A stretch of 64,000 bases of DNA from an uncultured Acidobacteriaceae bacterium (GCA_903911925.1 CAIWFH010000205.1:18267-82266); one strand, 5' to 3'; positions 16,939 through 27,109 are shown, counted from the stretch's first letter. The notes: generated from the sequence alone by a model not told the origin. Numbers and translations: made by a program.

Positions 16939-18581
16939 CGCGTGGCCTCGATAAACGTCACCTTGTTGATCTCCTTGAGAGTGGTCAGGCCGCGCCGCAC
17001 GCGGTCGATGGCCGACTCGCGAAGAAAGCTCATGCCTTCTTTCTGGGCCAGCTTGCGAATTTCGGAGGTTGGTTTCTTTTCAAGAATGATTTCGCGAATC
17101 GCATCGGTCAGATCCAGAAGTTCGTGGATCGCCGTTCGGCCCTTGTAGCCGGTGCCTCCGCACTCCATGCAGCCGGCGCCTTCTTTGAAAGCAAATCCCT
17201 TCCACTCATCCGGATTGAGGCCGCTGGCGTGGAGTGCGTCGTCGTCGTAATAAACCGTTTTGGTGCAGTACTCGCAATTGGTGCGCACCAGCCGCTGGGC
17301 CAGAATGCAGTTCAGCGCGGAGACAAAGTTGTAAGCCTCGACGCCCATGTTCAAAAAGCGACCCAGCACGTCCACCACGTTGTTGGCGTGGACGGTGGTG
17401 AACACAAGGTGGCCGGTGAGAGCCGAGTTGATCGCGATTTGCGCCGTCTCCTGGTCGCGGATTTCGCCGACCAGAATCTTGTCCGGATCGTGGCGCAGAA
17501 TGGAGCGCAATCCGCGGGCGAAAGTCAGGCCCTTCTTCTCGTTCACCGGAATCTGCGTGATGCCGCGAATCTGGTACTCCACCGGGTCTTCAATGGTGAT
17601 GATCTTGTCTTCGTCGCTCTTGATTTCATTCAATGCAGCATAGAGCGTGGTCGTCTTGCCTGAGCCGGTAGGACCGGTGACCAGCACCATGCCGTACGGC
17701 TCGCGGATGTAGCGGCGGAAGCGGCGCAAGTCTTCTTCGGCAAAGCCCACCACGTCGAGCGTGAGCTTTTTGAACTTCTCGCTCATCGACTCCTTGTCGA
17801 GCACGCGGAGCACCGCGTTTTCGCCATGCACGGTCGGCATGATTGAAACGCGGAAGTCGATCAGTCTTCCCTTATACCGGACTCTGAAACGGCCGTCCTG
17901 CGGAACCCTGCGCTCGGCAATGTCGAGTTCGCTCATGATCTTGATGCGCGAAAGAATCGTGGAGTGGTGCTCGCGTGCAATAGGCGCCATGGCCGGCTGC
18001 AGCACGCCGTCAATGCGGTACTTCACCACCACCGAGTCGTCGTTGGTTTCGATGTGCACGTCCGAGGCGCGCCGTTCCAGGGCGGTAAAGATAGTCGTGT
18101 CAACCAGGCGGATGATCGGGCTGATGTCCTCTTCCGAGGTCAGCTTCTCGATGGAGATGTTCTCGTCCTGGTTTTCGTCGCCAGTCAGCACGTCGAAGGT
18201 CAACCCTTCGCTGGCTTCGTCCAGCACGCGCTGCGACTGCTCGGTCTTTTTGAGCAAATCGGTAATCTGCGAGAGCGTCGCCACCCGGGGAATGATGCGA
18301 TGGCCCAGCAGGCCCGAGATTTCGTCAAGCACCATCAGCCGCGACGGATCGCTTACGGCAATCACCAGCGCGTCGTTCATCTGCTCAATAGGCACAAAGT
18401 TGTAGCGGAACATAAGTTCCACCGGCACCGTGCGCAGCAGGTCGTGCTGAATCTTGAAGTTCTGCAGGTCGACAAATTCGGCGTGATAGCGCGCGGCCAG
18501 CAGTTCTGCCTGGCCCCGCTCATCGAGCGCAGGCGAGTTAAGACCCGTGGGGAGTGCCAGTACCTGTGCGTCGTCTGCCAT
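16935..18581 (-). CDS. pilB: Pilus assembly/type II secretion ATPase (PilB/GspE)
   Basis: A 548-residue hexameric motor ATPase that powers pilin polymerisation or pseudopilus growth. It has an N-terminal GspE/MshE domain (about 1-110), then the catalytic core with Walker A GPTGSGKTT (303-311), the Asp box around 328-335 (ITIEDPVEYQ), Walker B ILVGEIRD (369-376) and the His box HLVFTTVHAN (391-400). The zinc-binding tetracysteine is Cys436, 439, 471 and 474. All catalytic elements are intact. No pilT is present in the window. Confidence 0.95.
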   Translation of the reverse strand: MADDAQVLALPTGLNSPALDERGQAELLAARYHAEFVDLQNFKIQHDLLRTVPVELMFRYNFVPIEQMNDALVIAVSDPSRLMVLDEISGLLGHRIIPRVATLSQITDLLKKTEQSQRVLDEASEGLTFDVLTGDENQDENISIEKLTSEEDISPIIRLVDTTIFTALERRASDVHIETNDDSVVVKYRIDGVLQPAMAPIAREHHSTILSRIKIMSELDIAERRVPQDGRFRVRYKGRLIDFRVSIMPTVHGENAVLRVLDKESMSEKFKKLTLDVVGFAEEDLRRFRRYIREPYGMVLVTGPTGSGKTTTLYAALNEIKSDEDKIITIEDPVEYQIRGITQIPVNEKKGLTFARGLRSILRHDPDKILVGEIRDQETAQIAINSALTGHLVFTTVHANNVVDVLGRFLNMGVEAYNFVSALNCILAQRLVRTNCEYCTKTVYYDDDALHASGLNPDEWKGFAFKEGAGCMECGGTGYKGRTAIHELLDLTDAIREIILEKKPTSEIRKLAQKEGMSFLRESAIDRVRRGLTTLKEINKVTFIEATR

Positions 18582-18587
18582 GAAAGT

Positions 18588-19787
18588 TTACCCCTGACCG
18601 CCAGCCTGTCCCAGCGAGAAGATGGGCAGGTAAAGCGAGATAAGAATGAAGACTACGACCACGCCCATGATGATGAGGATGGCCGGCTCAATCAGCGCCA
18701 GCGCGGCTGACAGCGCCGTCGCCACATCCTCCTCAAAGAACTCGGCCACCGAGTTGAGCATGGCCGGCAATGCGCCGGTTTGCTCGCCGACGGTAATCAT
18801 TTCCGCGGCGAGATCGGGAAAAACACCCGTCTTGGTGAGCGACTCGGCCAGGCTCTTGCCCTCGCGCACCGTGCCGATGGATGAAAACACTGCCTTGGCA
18901 ATCTTTCGCGACGAGATTGACCGCGCCGCTGTCTCCAGCGACGGCACCAGCGGCAAGCCGCCCGTAAGCAGCGTTGAAAGGGTGCGCGAAAACAGCGCCA
19001 CCTGGTACTTGGTCCAGATTTTGCCGAATACCGGGATCCCGATGCGGACGCCGTCGATCATGTCCTTGCCGCGGTCGGTTTTGGCAAAGCGGGAGAACAT
19101 AAAGCCAACGCCCACGCCGCCCAGGAACAGCCAGATGAAATTGTGCTGCAGCCACTTGCCGAAGCCCATAAGCCACATCGTCATAGCCGGCAGCTTGTTG
19201 CCCATCTGGTCGTAAAGCACCGCAAACTGCGGCACCACCACGGCCAGCAGAAAGATCATCAGCCCGATCACCAGCGAAAGCAGCAGGGCCGGATAAATCA
19301 TTGAAGCGGTCAGCTTTTTCCTGAAAGCCAGCGACACCTTCTGGAAGCTGACATAGCGCTCCAGCACCTCCTGCAGGTTGCCCGAGCGCTCGCCGGCCAG
19401 CAGGGTGGTGGTGTACATGATCGGAAAGCCGCTCTGCGCCTCGAATGCCGAGGAGAGCGCCTCGCCCGTCTTCACGCGGTTTGAAACATCCTCAAGCTGG
19501 GCCGAGAATTGCGCGTTTTTCTGAATTTTTCCCAGCATTTGCAGCGAACCCAGAATGGGAAGCCCGGCGCGGATCAGCGTAAGAAACTGCTGGTTGAAGA
19601 TGAGAAACGGCTCCAGTTTGACCTTGCCCCGCTTCATTCCCCCAAAGCCCGAGCGCGCCTTGATGCTGAACACGTGATAACCGGCATGGGTAAAGCGGGC
19701 TCGCAGTTCCTCAATCGAGGACGCCGTTTGAACCTGCTCCTGCACGCGGCCGCGTTCATCGGCCAATTTGATTACAAACTCTGCCAT
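18588..19787 (-). CDS. pilC: Pilus assembly/type II secretion platform protein (PilC/GspF)
   Basis: Inner-membrane platform protein of 399 residues with two T2SSF repeats: FLTLIRAGLPILGSLQML in the first and LSTLLTGGLPLVPSLETA in the second. Membrane helices lie near residues 165-190, 215-235 and 370-395. It is the first gene of the minus-strand pil operon, six bases before pilB. No secretin (pilQ/gspD) or major pilin is seen here, so the rest of the machine is encoded elsewhere. Confidence 0.94.
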   Translation of the reverse strand: MAEFVIKLADERGRVQEQVQTASSIEELRARFTHAGYHVFSIKARSGFGGMKRGKVKLEPFLIFNQQFLTLIRAGLPILGSLQMLGKIQKNAQFSAQLEDVSNRVKTGEALSSAFEAQSGFPIMYTTTLLAGERSGNLQEVLERYVSFQKVSLAFRKKLTASMIYPALLLSLVIGLMIFLLAVVVPQFAVLYDQMGNKLPAMTMWLMGFGKWLQHNFIWLFLGGVGVGFMFSRFAKTDRGKDMIDGVRIGIPVFGKIWTKYQVALFSRTLSTLLTGGLPLVPSLETAARSISSRKIAKAVFSSIGTVREGKSLAESLTKTGVFPDLAAEMITVGEQTGALPAMLNSVAEFFEEDVATALSAALALIEPAILIIMGVVVVFILISLYLPIFSLGQAGGQG

Positions 19788-20185
19788 AGCTCAATTCGCC
19801 GCATCGGCGCAGGCTGCTGCGCCAATCCCTATTTTGATGGAGCTCTCCTGCTCAAGGGTATCAGTCTCACCCGCACGATAGACGAGCGTTGGCCTCCAAT
19901 CGTTCGCCGCTGCAAACCCTTTGCGCCGGCGCAAGTTTGCGCCGCGCCTGGCCTCATGCGCGCGGGGGAATCATTCAGTTTTCCAGGTCTCGCTCCCGGC
20001 TGCGAATTGTCGCCGGTCTTGTCGAACGCTATGCGGCGGAAGAAATCGGAGGGCCTGAATTCCGCACCGCCTCACTGGACAAAAGCGGGTTTCCCGGGTC
20101 GGACACGCAGCAGCGTGCAACCAGGGAAACCCGGCATTTTGCGTCAACCGGCCAGCGGCAGGCTAATAGCCTGCCGCTGCGTTGT
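19788..20185. other. Region upstream of the pil operon with two hairpins
   Basis: About 400 bases. It should hold the pil operon promoter. It contains a stem of GCGGGTTTCCC type (20085-20099 with 20121-20134, one mismatch) and a perfect 12-bp hairpin at 20153-20179 next to the stop of the large secreted protein. No gene seen. Confidence 0.5.
20153..20179 (-). terminator. Hairpin terminator of the large secreted protein
   Basis: CAGCGGCAGGCT pairs perfectly with AGCCTGCCGCTG around AAT, seven bases beyond the stop codon. No T-run follows. Confidence 0.7.
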
Positions 20186-23100
20186 TCATTCAGATTGGTT
20201 GATATGGACCTCGACAGGCGCCCTCCTGATGGGCAGAATCCTCTTGGGCACGAACTTCGGCGGTGTGATGCCCTTCCCTGTCAATGATGTGCTCACGGTA
20301 CTCGCCGCAGTGGCCACCGTAAGGGTAGCCGAAAAACTGTTGACCGACGTCGGTTTGAAGGTCACGCTATACGTGCAGTTCGACCCCGCCGCCACTGAAC
20401 TGCCGCAGGTTGTTGTCAAGCCGAAGGCGGTTGCATTGGTCCCCCCAAGCTTGCCTGCGGTAGTAATCGTCAGCGCCGCTCCGCCGGCGTTGGTCAGGGT
20501 CGCCGTTTGCGCCGCGCTCGTGCTCCCCGTCCCAATCGATCCGAAATCGATTGAGGGGGGCGTGAGCGCAGCTGTCGCGGTCGTGGCGCCGGTCAGGCTG
20601 GCCGTCGCCAATCCCGCAGAAGTGGCCACTGCAAGCATGGCTGTGTGCGTCCCCGCCATCGACGGCGAATACGACACCAAGTAGTTGCACTTCGTGCCTG
20701 CCGCCAGGGTTGCGCCACAGGTAGTTGTGAACGTGAAGCTGGGCGAGTTGGCCCCATTCGCAGTTGCAGACTGGATGGTCAGTGCCGCCGTGCCGGGGTT
20801 GGTCATCGCAAGAGTTTGCGCCGCGCTCTTGGCGCCCACCGCTATTGGCCCAAAGCTCAGTGAAGTGGGCGAAAAAGTGGGCGGTGGCTGGGTTGCGCCC
20901 GTACCAGTCAGAATGCCGGATACGCTCCCTCCCAGGTCGGTATCCAGGGTGATCGTCGTAGTCAGCGTTCCCGCGGACTGTGGCTTGAAGGTAAAGCTGA
21001 TGGTGCAACTGGCTCCGGCCGCCATCGCAGTGGTAGGGCTGCACGTTGTTGCTGTCTGGGTGAATGACCCGGCATCGCCCCCGGATACATTCCATCCAAT
21101 GATCGTGAACGGCATGCCTCCGTTGTTGTTCAGCGTTAGGCTCTGGGCAGAGCTTGTCGTTCCGATAACCGTTGATGGAAAGTTGAGGGTGTTGTTCGTG
21201 AACGATGCTTTCGGCGCTGTCGCCCCCGTGCCGCTGAGCGGCGATTCTACCACGCCCCCAGTGGTTTGAACGGTCAACATAGCAGCCGCTGCGCCCGTCG
21301 CAGTAGGGTGGAAGGCATAGATAAGAGTGCAGCTGGAGCCTGCCTCAAGCGGGTTTTTGCCTATGCAGGTGCTTGCGCCGGCCTGGAAGAAGTTTGCTGT
21401 GTTGGCTCCGGTCAATCCCCAGCCTTGAATCGTCAGCGGCATGCCGCCGGTGTTGCTCAGCGTCAGCGTCTGGTTGGCGCTGCTGACTCCAATCTGCGTG
21501 GTTGGGAAGGTAACCGCTGTGGGCGCAAGCACCGCCTTGGCAGCCGTTGCCCCTGTGCCGCTCAGAGTGGCGCTCACATCCCCCGCCGAGGTATGCACGA
21601 CGAGCGGAACCGAATAGCTTCCGGCGGCCGACGGCTTGAAGACGTAGCCGATTCCGCAGCTCGCCCCAGCCGCGATGGGCGTGCCGGTGCCGCATCCCGC
21701 TCCGGTTGGCGCTTGAGCCGCCTGGAACGAATCACTGCCTGAACCCGAGACGGAGTAACCGGTAAAATCCAGCGGCATGCCGCCGGTGTTGGTCAGCGTC
21801 AAGCCTTGAATTGCGCTTCTCTGCCCAACTGCAGTCGTCGGGAACGCGAGGGTGGCGGGCGAAAGATCCGCCTTGGCCGCCGTTGCGCCGGTGCCGGTCA
21901 GCGTGACACTCAAGTCCCCTTCAGATGTGCGTACTGTGAACTTTCCTGAGTATGCCTTTGCTTCAGCCGGAGAGAAGGTTATCCAATAAGTGCACGCGGA
22001 CCCCCCTCCGGTCAGGGAGGTGTGGCAGTCATCGGCAGTTGGAACAAAGGCGTTCGAGCCGGCTTGATCGTTGTCGACTGTGTGTGTAAAGATTCCCAGC
22101 GGAACTCCACCAGTGTTCGTCAGAACAATAGCCAAAGCCGCGCTCGTGGCCCCAATCGCAGTGGTTGGGAAGGCCACCGGGTCGGGGGTAAGCACCCCCT
22201 TTGCCGCCGTTGCCCCCGTGCCGGTCAAAGTGGCAGACACGTCCCCGGCCGAGGTGCTGATCGTGAACATGGCCGATTTCATCCCCAGAGATTTTGGCGC
22301 AAATTCGAAGTCAATATTGCAACTGCCCCCCCCGGCTACCGTATTTCCACTACATTCGTTGTTCATGATGAAATCCGCGCCAAAAGAACCCAGTGAGAAG
22401 GTAAGTGGCAAACCACCGGTGTTGGAAAGGACAAGACGTTGGGTTGGAGCTACAGAACTCATCTCTACCGGTCCGAAATCGAGTGTACTGGGCGAGAGCA
22501 CCGCCTTTGCCGGCGTTGCGCCCGTGCCGCTCAGTTGAATCTGGTGAGTTCCCGCAGTTGTATTGTCAATCAGGTTGATCACGGCGTTGCGTGGGCCAAG
22601 CACTGACGGCGTGAAGATGATTCCGATCCGGCAGGTCTCGCCGCTTTGAAGCGATGTGGCCGGAAAGTCGCACGTCGTGGTGTTGGGGTCGATGGCAAAG
22701 TCGCCGCCGTCGTTCGAAGTGAAGGCCATATGCATCACCTTCATCACGCTGTTGCCTACGTCGGAAACCAGGATGGTCTGCGCCGGGGAAGGAGATGCCA
22801 GCAGGCGCGGGTCGAACATCAGCATGCCCGCCCCGCCAATCTCCTCAATCGTCCTGATGTTGTATCCGGTCTCCCATTCAGACGTGACATACACGTCGCC
22901 CTGTGAGTCAATTGCCATGCCCAGTGGATTTATCAGGGTAGAATTGGTGGCCACACCTGCATTCGAATAAGACCCTGTTCCGGTGCCTGCAACCGTGTGA
23001 ATGATTCCGGTCAAGGCATCGATGCGCCGCACCCGGCCGTTGTAAGTATCGGCAAAATACAAGTTCCCGGCCGCATCCGAGGCAAGGCCTCCAATCGCGA

Positions 23101-24346
23101 ATCCTATTTTTGCGCCTGTAGCCGGGCCCTCATCCCCGCTGGACCCACAAATTCGCGTCCCCGCCACAATCCAGGTCTTCGCGCCATCCGTAGCACCGGT
23201 GCTGAACGCACTATTCTGGCCCAGGATGAAGCATCCCAATTGGTTCGAGCCCGGGTGGTATGGATAGACCAGCACGTCGTTTCTGTCCACGGCCAGGGGA
23301 AGCGTGACTGCATCGTTTTCTTCAAGATACTTCGGCGCTGCGAGATAAAAGAAATCTTCCCCGGTTTTTGAAGGCATGTCTTCAGCCAAATTCGAATTGC
23401 CCACTGAGTAATCAAAAATCGTGAACAGGTTCCCAGCGGGATCCACTGCGATTCCTCCAGGATAGGAGATAGCGGTGTCTTTTCCGGAACAAGGGACCTG
23501 GACTGAACATGGATCGTGTTTGTTGCCGCCGTTACCAACCTGGGTAGAAATCTGGCCATCGAGCGTTACAACGCGGACTACCTGGGCATACATATCGGAG
23601 ATATAGACGTTTCCTGCGAAATCGACCGCAAGACCTGCTACCTCGTCGAGTGAAGCGTCTATTGCATAGCCGGTATAATCGGGTTGAAAATAAGACCCGC
23701 CGCCGGCGACCGTATATTGGGTGCCATCGGCGCTGGCGTATGAGACTCTCCCCGAGCCGTAATCAAAGAAGTACAGGTTGTCACCCCCGTCCGTTGCGAG
23801 TGTCGAAGGGTAATAACCTCCGGTGCCCACCCATTTGATCGACGTCGGAATAAACGACATCGCCGCCCCGATCGCCTCACCGCCTGCCGGCACCAGAAAT
23901 GGCTTTGCCGAAGCGGTATGCGCGATGGCCAGCTTGCCCGTTCTATGTCCCGGCCCCTGCGGCGTGAACTGCACCTCCACCGTGCAGGTGTCGCCGGCCA
24001 GGTAATGCCGGCCTTCGCCGCAAGTTCCGCCCGAGACCTTGAAGTCCGGCGTGCCGGTAATGCCGGTAACCTGCGTCGGCACGTTGAAGGTGAATGAAAA
24101 CACCTCCGGTGCGGACGACTCGCCCACCTTTGCCTGCTGAAAAGCGCGGTAATCCGGCGCCAGCCGCATGGCCGTGCTCACCCGCGCTGCCTGCGCCTGG
24201 GCGGCCAAAGCCCCTTCCGCCTTCACCGGCTTGTTGAGCGTGATAGCTGCTTGCGGGGTTTGCGCAAACGCCGCTGGAAGCGCGGCAAAAGCCAAAGCCG
24301 CCGCAAATATGCCGGTCCCCCGGCCTGTACGGTGCAGCTGCAACAT
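20186..24346 (-). CDS. Secreted NHL-repeat/choice-of-anchor-D protein
   Basis: A 1386-residue exported protein. It has a signal peptide (about 1-28, ending AAFAQ), an early Ig-like anchor domain with a Cys pair, an NHL-type beta-propeller (about 165-520, repeats such as GLAVDFAGNVYISDMYAQVV and GLASDAAGNLYFADTYNGRV) and then seven tandem choice-of-anchor-D Ig-like modules of about 105 residues (about 612-1360). Each module begins with a phrase like LSPSTLDFGPV and contains L-x-NTGG-x-PL. There is no sortase or membrane anchor at the C-terminus. AAGGAGATA precedes the ATG. It is probably a surface or extracellular binding protein; the ligand is unknown. Confidence 0.9.
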   Translation of the reverse strand: MLQLHRTGRGTGIFAAALAFAALPAAFAQTPQAAITLNKPVKAEGALAAQAQAARVSTAMRLAPDYRAFQQAKVGESSAPEVFSFTFNVPTQVTGITGTPDFKVSGGTCGEGRHYLAGDTCTVEVQFTPQGPGHRTGKLAIAHTASAKPFLVPAGGEAIGAAMSFIPTSIKWVGTGGYYPSTLATDGGDNLYFFDYGSGRVSYASADGTQYTVAGGGSYFQPDYTGYAIDASLDEVAGLAVDFAGNVYISDMYAQVVRVVTLDGQISTQVGNGGNKHDPCSVQVPCSGKDTAISYPGGIAVDPAGNLFTIFDYSVGNSNLAEDMPSKTGEDFFYLAAPKYLEENDAVTLPLAVDRNDVLVYPYHPGSNQLGCFILGQNSAFSTGATDGAKTWIVAGTRICGSSGDEGPATGAKIGFAIGGLASDAAGNLYFADTYNGRVRRIDALTGIIHTVAGTGTGSYSNAGVATNSTLINPLGMAIDSQGDVYVTSEWETGYNIRTIEEIGGAGMLMFDPRLLASPSPAQTILVSDVGNSVMKVMHMAFTSNDGGDFAIDPNTTTCDFPATSLQSGETCRIGIIFTPSVLGPRNAVINLIDNTTAGTHQIQLSGTGATPAKAVLSPSTLDFGPVEMSSVAPTQRLVLSNTGGLPLTFSLGSFGADFIMNNECSGNTVAGGGSCNIDFEFAPKSLGMKSAMFTISTSAGDVSATLTGTGATAAKGVLTPDPVAFPTTAIGATSAALAIVLTNTGGVPLGIFTHTVDNDQAGSNAFVPTADDCHTSLTGGGSACTYWITFSPAEAKAYSGKFTVRTSEGDLSVTLTGTGATAAKADLSPATLAFPTTAVGQRSAIQGLTLTNTGGMPLDFTGYSVSGSGSDSFQAAQAPTGAGCGTGTPIAAGASCGIGYVFKPSAAGSYSVPLVVHTSAGDVSATLSGTGATAAKAVLAPTAVTFPTTQIGVSSANQTLTLSNTGGMPLTIQGWGLTGANTANFFQAGASTCIGKNPLEAGSSCTLIYAFHPTATGAAAAMLTVQTTGGVVESPLSGTGATAPKASFTNNTLNFPSTVIGTTSSAQSLTLNNNGGMPFTIIGWNVSGGDAGSFTQTATTCSPTTAMAAGASCTISFTFKPQSAGTLTTTITLDTDLGGSVSGILTGTGATQPPPTFSPTSLSFGPIAVGAKSAAQTLAMTNPGTAALTIQSATANGANSPSFTFTTTCGATLAAGTKCNYLVSYSPSMAGTHTAMLAVATSAGLATASLTGATTATAALTPPSIDFGSIGTGSTSAAQTATLTNAGGAALTITTAGKLGGTNATAFGLTTTCGSSVAAGSNCTYSVTFKPTSVNSFSATLTVATAASTVSTSLTGKGITPPKFVPKRILPIRRAPVEVHINQSE

Positions 24347-24741
24347 GGGGTATCTCCTTGTCGGTGGTGCTGGACAGAGCCTGCGGCGGCGCTACTGGAA
24401 GGGGGTTCCAGCCATCAGGACCGCGGGGTTATCTGGGAGGGTTTTACAGGCCACGTGCGAGCCAATTGAGCGACCTGTCTGAGGCCCGGGCAAAATGATA
24501 AGTTGCGTATGAATTCGCAAGTCAGGCTATCAGCCGCCTGCCCGGAAATGCAACTGGAAACTCAACCGTAATTCGCGATTTGATTCCCCTTGACCAGGAG
24601 CGCGAAGGAGCTAGCAGAATCACCCGTCCAGCGGCGAAGATGCAGAGTCATGGGACTGGATTCTTCGCCTTTCTTCGATACCCACCTATGCCTGTATCCT
24701 GATTGCGTTCCATGATGTAACCGTCAATAGAGGAGCAAGAC
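24347..24741. other. Intergenic region between divergent genes
   Basis: About 395 bases between the large secreted protein (minus) and the CapA-like gene (plus). It presumably carries both promoters. No repeat, RNA or small gene could be supported. Confidence 0.4.
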
Positions 24742-26175
24742 TTGAGCCTGGCGATGGATGGGTCAATCAAAAGCTGGCGATGGGGAAACGGGAACGCGGC
24801 CCAACTCGCTTCTGCCCTGCGCAGGAACTGGCATCTTATCGCGGCCGCCGTGCTTATCGTGGTGGTGGCCACGACCGTGGGTTGGCTGGCAGCGGCACGC
24901 GGCGGCAGGCTGGCAGCCGTCGTCGCCCCCTATCCGCACCAGGTGGCCCAGGTAACCTTTGCCGTGGCCGGCGATGTGATTCCCCACGAGCCGGTGCGCG
25001 CTGCTGCGGCAGCCGCTGCGGCCAGTGGGCAGGATGCCGGAACTGCGGGCTGGGGTTCGCTGTTCAGCGATGTGAGCGACGTCTTCAAGCGCGCCGATTT
25101 CGGCTTCGTCAACTTCGAAACTCCCTCGGCTCCAGCACACTCCAAGGGCTCAAAGCCCTTCATGTTCGACGCGCCTGTCGCATTGATTGACGCCCTCAAG
25201 GCCAACGGAATCAGGATTGTCTCGTTCGCCAACAACCACGCCATGGACCAGGGCTGGGCGGGATTTGCCGAAACCCGCGACCACCTGCGCGAGGAAGGCA
25301 TGCTTTTTGCCGGCACCAGCGACACCTCCGCTTTGCCGTGGCAGCCGGTGATTACCGAAGCCAACGGCATCAAGGTTGGCTGGCTGGGCATGACGCGCTG
25401 GCTCAACGGCAACCGCAACCCCGACAGGGACGACCAGCCGCACGTGAACTTCTTTCCCTACCCCGGCGAGTCAGGCGGCGCTCCGGGAGCCGACGAAGCC
25501 CAGGTGCTTGAAGCCGTGAAGGCCGCTCGCACCCAATGCGACCTGCTGGTGGTCTCCATCCACTGGGGCATTGAATACGCTCCCGCGCCGCGCCCGGAAG
25601 ACGTGGAGACCGCGCACAAGATGCTTGATGCGGGAGCATCGGTGATCGTTGGCCATCACCCCCACGTGTTGCAGCCGGTGGAAACATATCGCACCACCGA
25701 CGGCCGCGACACGGTTATCTTCTATTCGCTGGGAAATTTCCTGTCGAATCAGTCGCGTACCTACGTTGATGGCCTCATGCCCGACAAGAACGGCGACCCG
25801 CGCGACTCCCTCATCGCCCTCTTCTCAGCCGTCCGCAAGGACTATGGCCCCGGCGGCGCGCGCGTCGAACTGGGCCAGGTGGGAATCCTGCCCGCCTGGG
25901 GCGAAAACAACCGTAACGAACTGGCCAGCGGCCGCGCCAAATCACCGGTGATTCACCCTGTCCTGATTGATCGCGAAATGCCGAAACTCCAGGCGCGCCT
26001 CGACGAATTGAATAAGCTGAATACGGCTACGACGTCACTGACCGCCGACCAGAAGAAAGAATTCATCAACCTGACCAGCCGGCTCAAACTCCTCACCGAC
26101 CGGCGCGCTCTCCTGCTGGCGCGCACCGGCGAGGAGTACGTCACCGATCCGCCCAAACTGCCGGCAAAACCATAG
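24742..26175 (+). CDS. CapA-family protein (poly-gamma-glutamate synthesis type)
   Basis: A 477-residue membrane-anchored protein with one N-terminal helix (about 30-52) and an extracytoplasmic metallophosphoesterase-like CapA domain. Motifs include AGDVIPHEP, NFETPSAP, SFANNHAMDQGWAG, HWGIEYAPAPRPED, GHHPHVLQPVE and FYSLGNFLSNQ. CapA proteins take part in poly-gamma-glutamate capsule production or export, but many relatives occur without capB/capC and none is nearby. The TTG start at 24742 is preferred because AGGAG lies seven bases upstream; an ATG at 24754 lacks one. The tail has a coiled-coil-like segment. Confidence 0.9.
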   Translation: MSLAMDGSIKSWRWGNGNAAQLASALRRNWHLIAAAVLIVVVATTVGWLAAARGGRLAAVVAPYPHQVAQVTFAVAGDVIPHEPVRAAAAAAAASGQDAGTAGWGSLFSDVSDVFKRADFGFVNFETPSAPAHSKGSKPFMFDAPVALIDALKANGIRIVSFANNHAMDQGWAGFAETRDHLREEGMLFAGTSDTSALPWQPVITEANGIKVGWLGMTRWLNGNRNPDRDDQPHVNFFPYPGESGGAPGADEAQVLEAVKAARTQCDLLVVSIHWGIEYAPAPRPEDVETAHKMLDAGASVIVGHHPHVLQPVETYRTTDGRDTVIFYSLGNFLSNQSRTYVDGLMPDKNGDPRDSLIALFSAVRKDYGPGGARVELGQVGILPAWGENNRNELASGRAKSPVIHPVLIDREMPKLQARLDELNKLNTATTSLTADQKKEFINLTSRLKLLTDRRALLLARTGEEYVTDPPKLPAKP

Positions 26176-26467
26176 GTGACCTCTGCACGACTCGTCGCCT
26201 CGAAAGGGAGCGGATGGGTATCTTCGCCGCAAACACAGCAAAATGAATATGGGCTTGACCCTTTGCGTAAGAACTGGATTTTAGGGCTGACTTGCTGACC
26301 TGCTATGCCGCGAAGCGGCGCCGACTTGCTGCTTTTTAATAAACCAGCATCGCCCCACAGCCCATGCTTCGCCGGGTGGCCATGAGAACCTTTTTTTAAA
26401 GCAGGTTCTTGAGCTTCTTGAGAATGCCGGAACTACCCAATGAACTCGTGCACTCCCTTGAACCCTT
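26176..26467. other. Intergenic region between convergent genes
   Basis: About 290 bases. AT-rich patches occur around 26325-26400, including a run of seven T at 26391-26397. No clear terminator stem or gene was seen. Confidence 0.35.
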
Positions 26468-27109
26468 CTACGGCAGAACCCTGCGGATATGAAGGTATAG
26501 AATCACGTTGATCAGGATCGATGCGGCCAGCAGAGCCAGCGCAAACAGGGCAAAGACATTGACCTTGTTGCCCACGGTCTTCAGGTCCTCAAGCAGTTCC
26601 TGCTGCTCCAGCGTATTGCGGTCGGTGGCTTCGCGCACCATCTCCAACTGATCTTCGACCCGCTTGAGCGAGGTGTTCTGCTCCCCAATCTGGATGCGGA
26701 GGTCGCGGTGCTGGGTCCTCAACTCGGCCAGGCCGTCCTCAAGCGGTTCAAGGTCCACCGGCGGATGGGGCTGGACCGGCTGGGGATGGGGGGTGAGGAT
26801 GTTGGAGACCGCGGTGCCGATATTGCCGTCAAGCAGGGGCGCGATCTTTTGGAAAAACGGAATCGCCATGCGCACCACGCCCATCATCCAGTCCATGCCG
26901 GCCCCCTGTTGCGGGGTTGGGCTAGTAAGCGCGCGGCCAGGGGGCGGTACGGCCCGGACGTTCTGAGCCTCTTCTTCTGTAGGCGTAGCCTGGGCCCGCC
27001 CATTGCCCCCAACCGGCAGGGGCGACCCCACCGCGCGCTGCTGCGGCGGCTCTGGGGCGCTCGTCCTGCGGGCCGATTCGTTGAAGCCGAAACCCTCTGC
27101 ATCGTTCAT
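26468..27109 (-). CDS. Coiled-coil protein with C-terminal membrane anchor
   Basis: A 213-residue protein. It has a polar, Pro/Ala/Gln-rich N-terminal half, then a predicted coiled coil (ELRTQHRDLRIQIGEQNTSL, KRVEDQLEMVREATDRNTLE) and one C-terminal membrane helix (VFALFALALLAASILINVIL) ending in a short basic tail. This is a tail-anchored arrangement facing the cytoplasm. I do not recognise a family. It is divergent from the DUF502 gene, with about 130 bases between them. Confidence 0.65.
   Translation of the reverse strand: MNDAEGFGFNESARRTSAPEPPQQRAVGSPLPVGGNGRAQATPTEEEAQNVRAVPPPGRALTSPTPQQGAGMDWMMGVVRMAIPFFQKIAPLLDGNIGTAVSNILTPHPQPVQPHPPVDLEPLEDGLAELRTQHRDLRIQIGEQNTSLKRVEDQLEMVREATDRNTLEQQELLEDLKTVGNKVNVFALFALALLAASILINVILYLHIRRVLP

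Noticed and set aside
20165..24346. Long plus-strand frames opposite the large secreted protein as separate genes
   Set aside because: They follow the module repeats of the minus-strand protein and show no independent starts.
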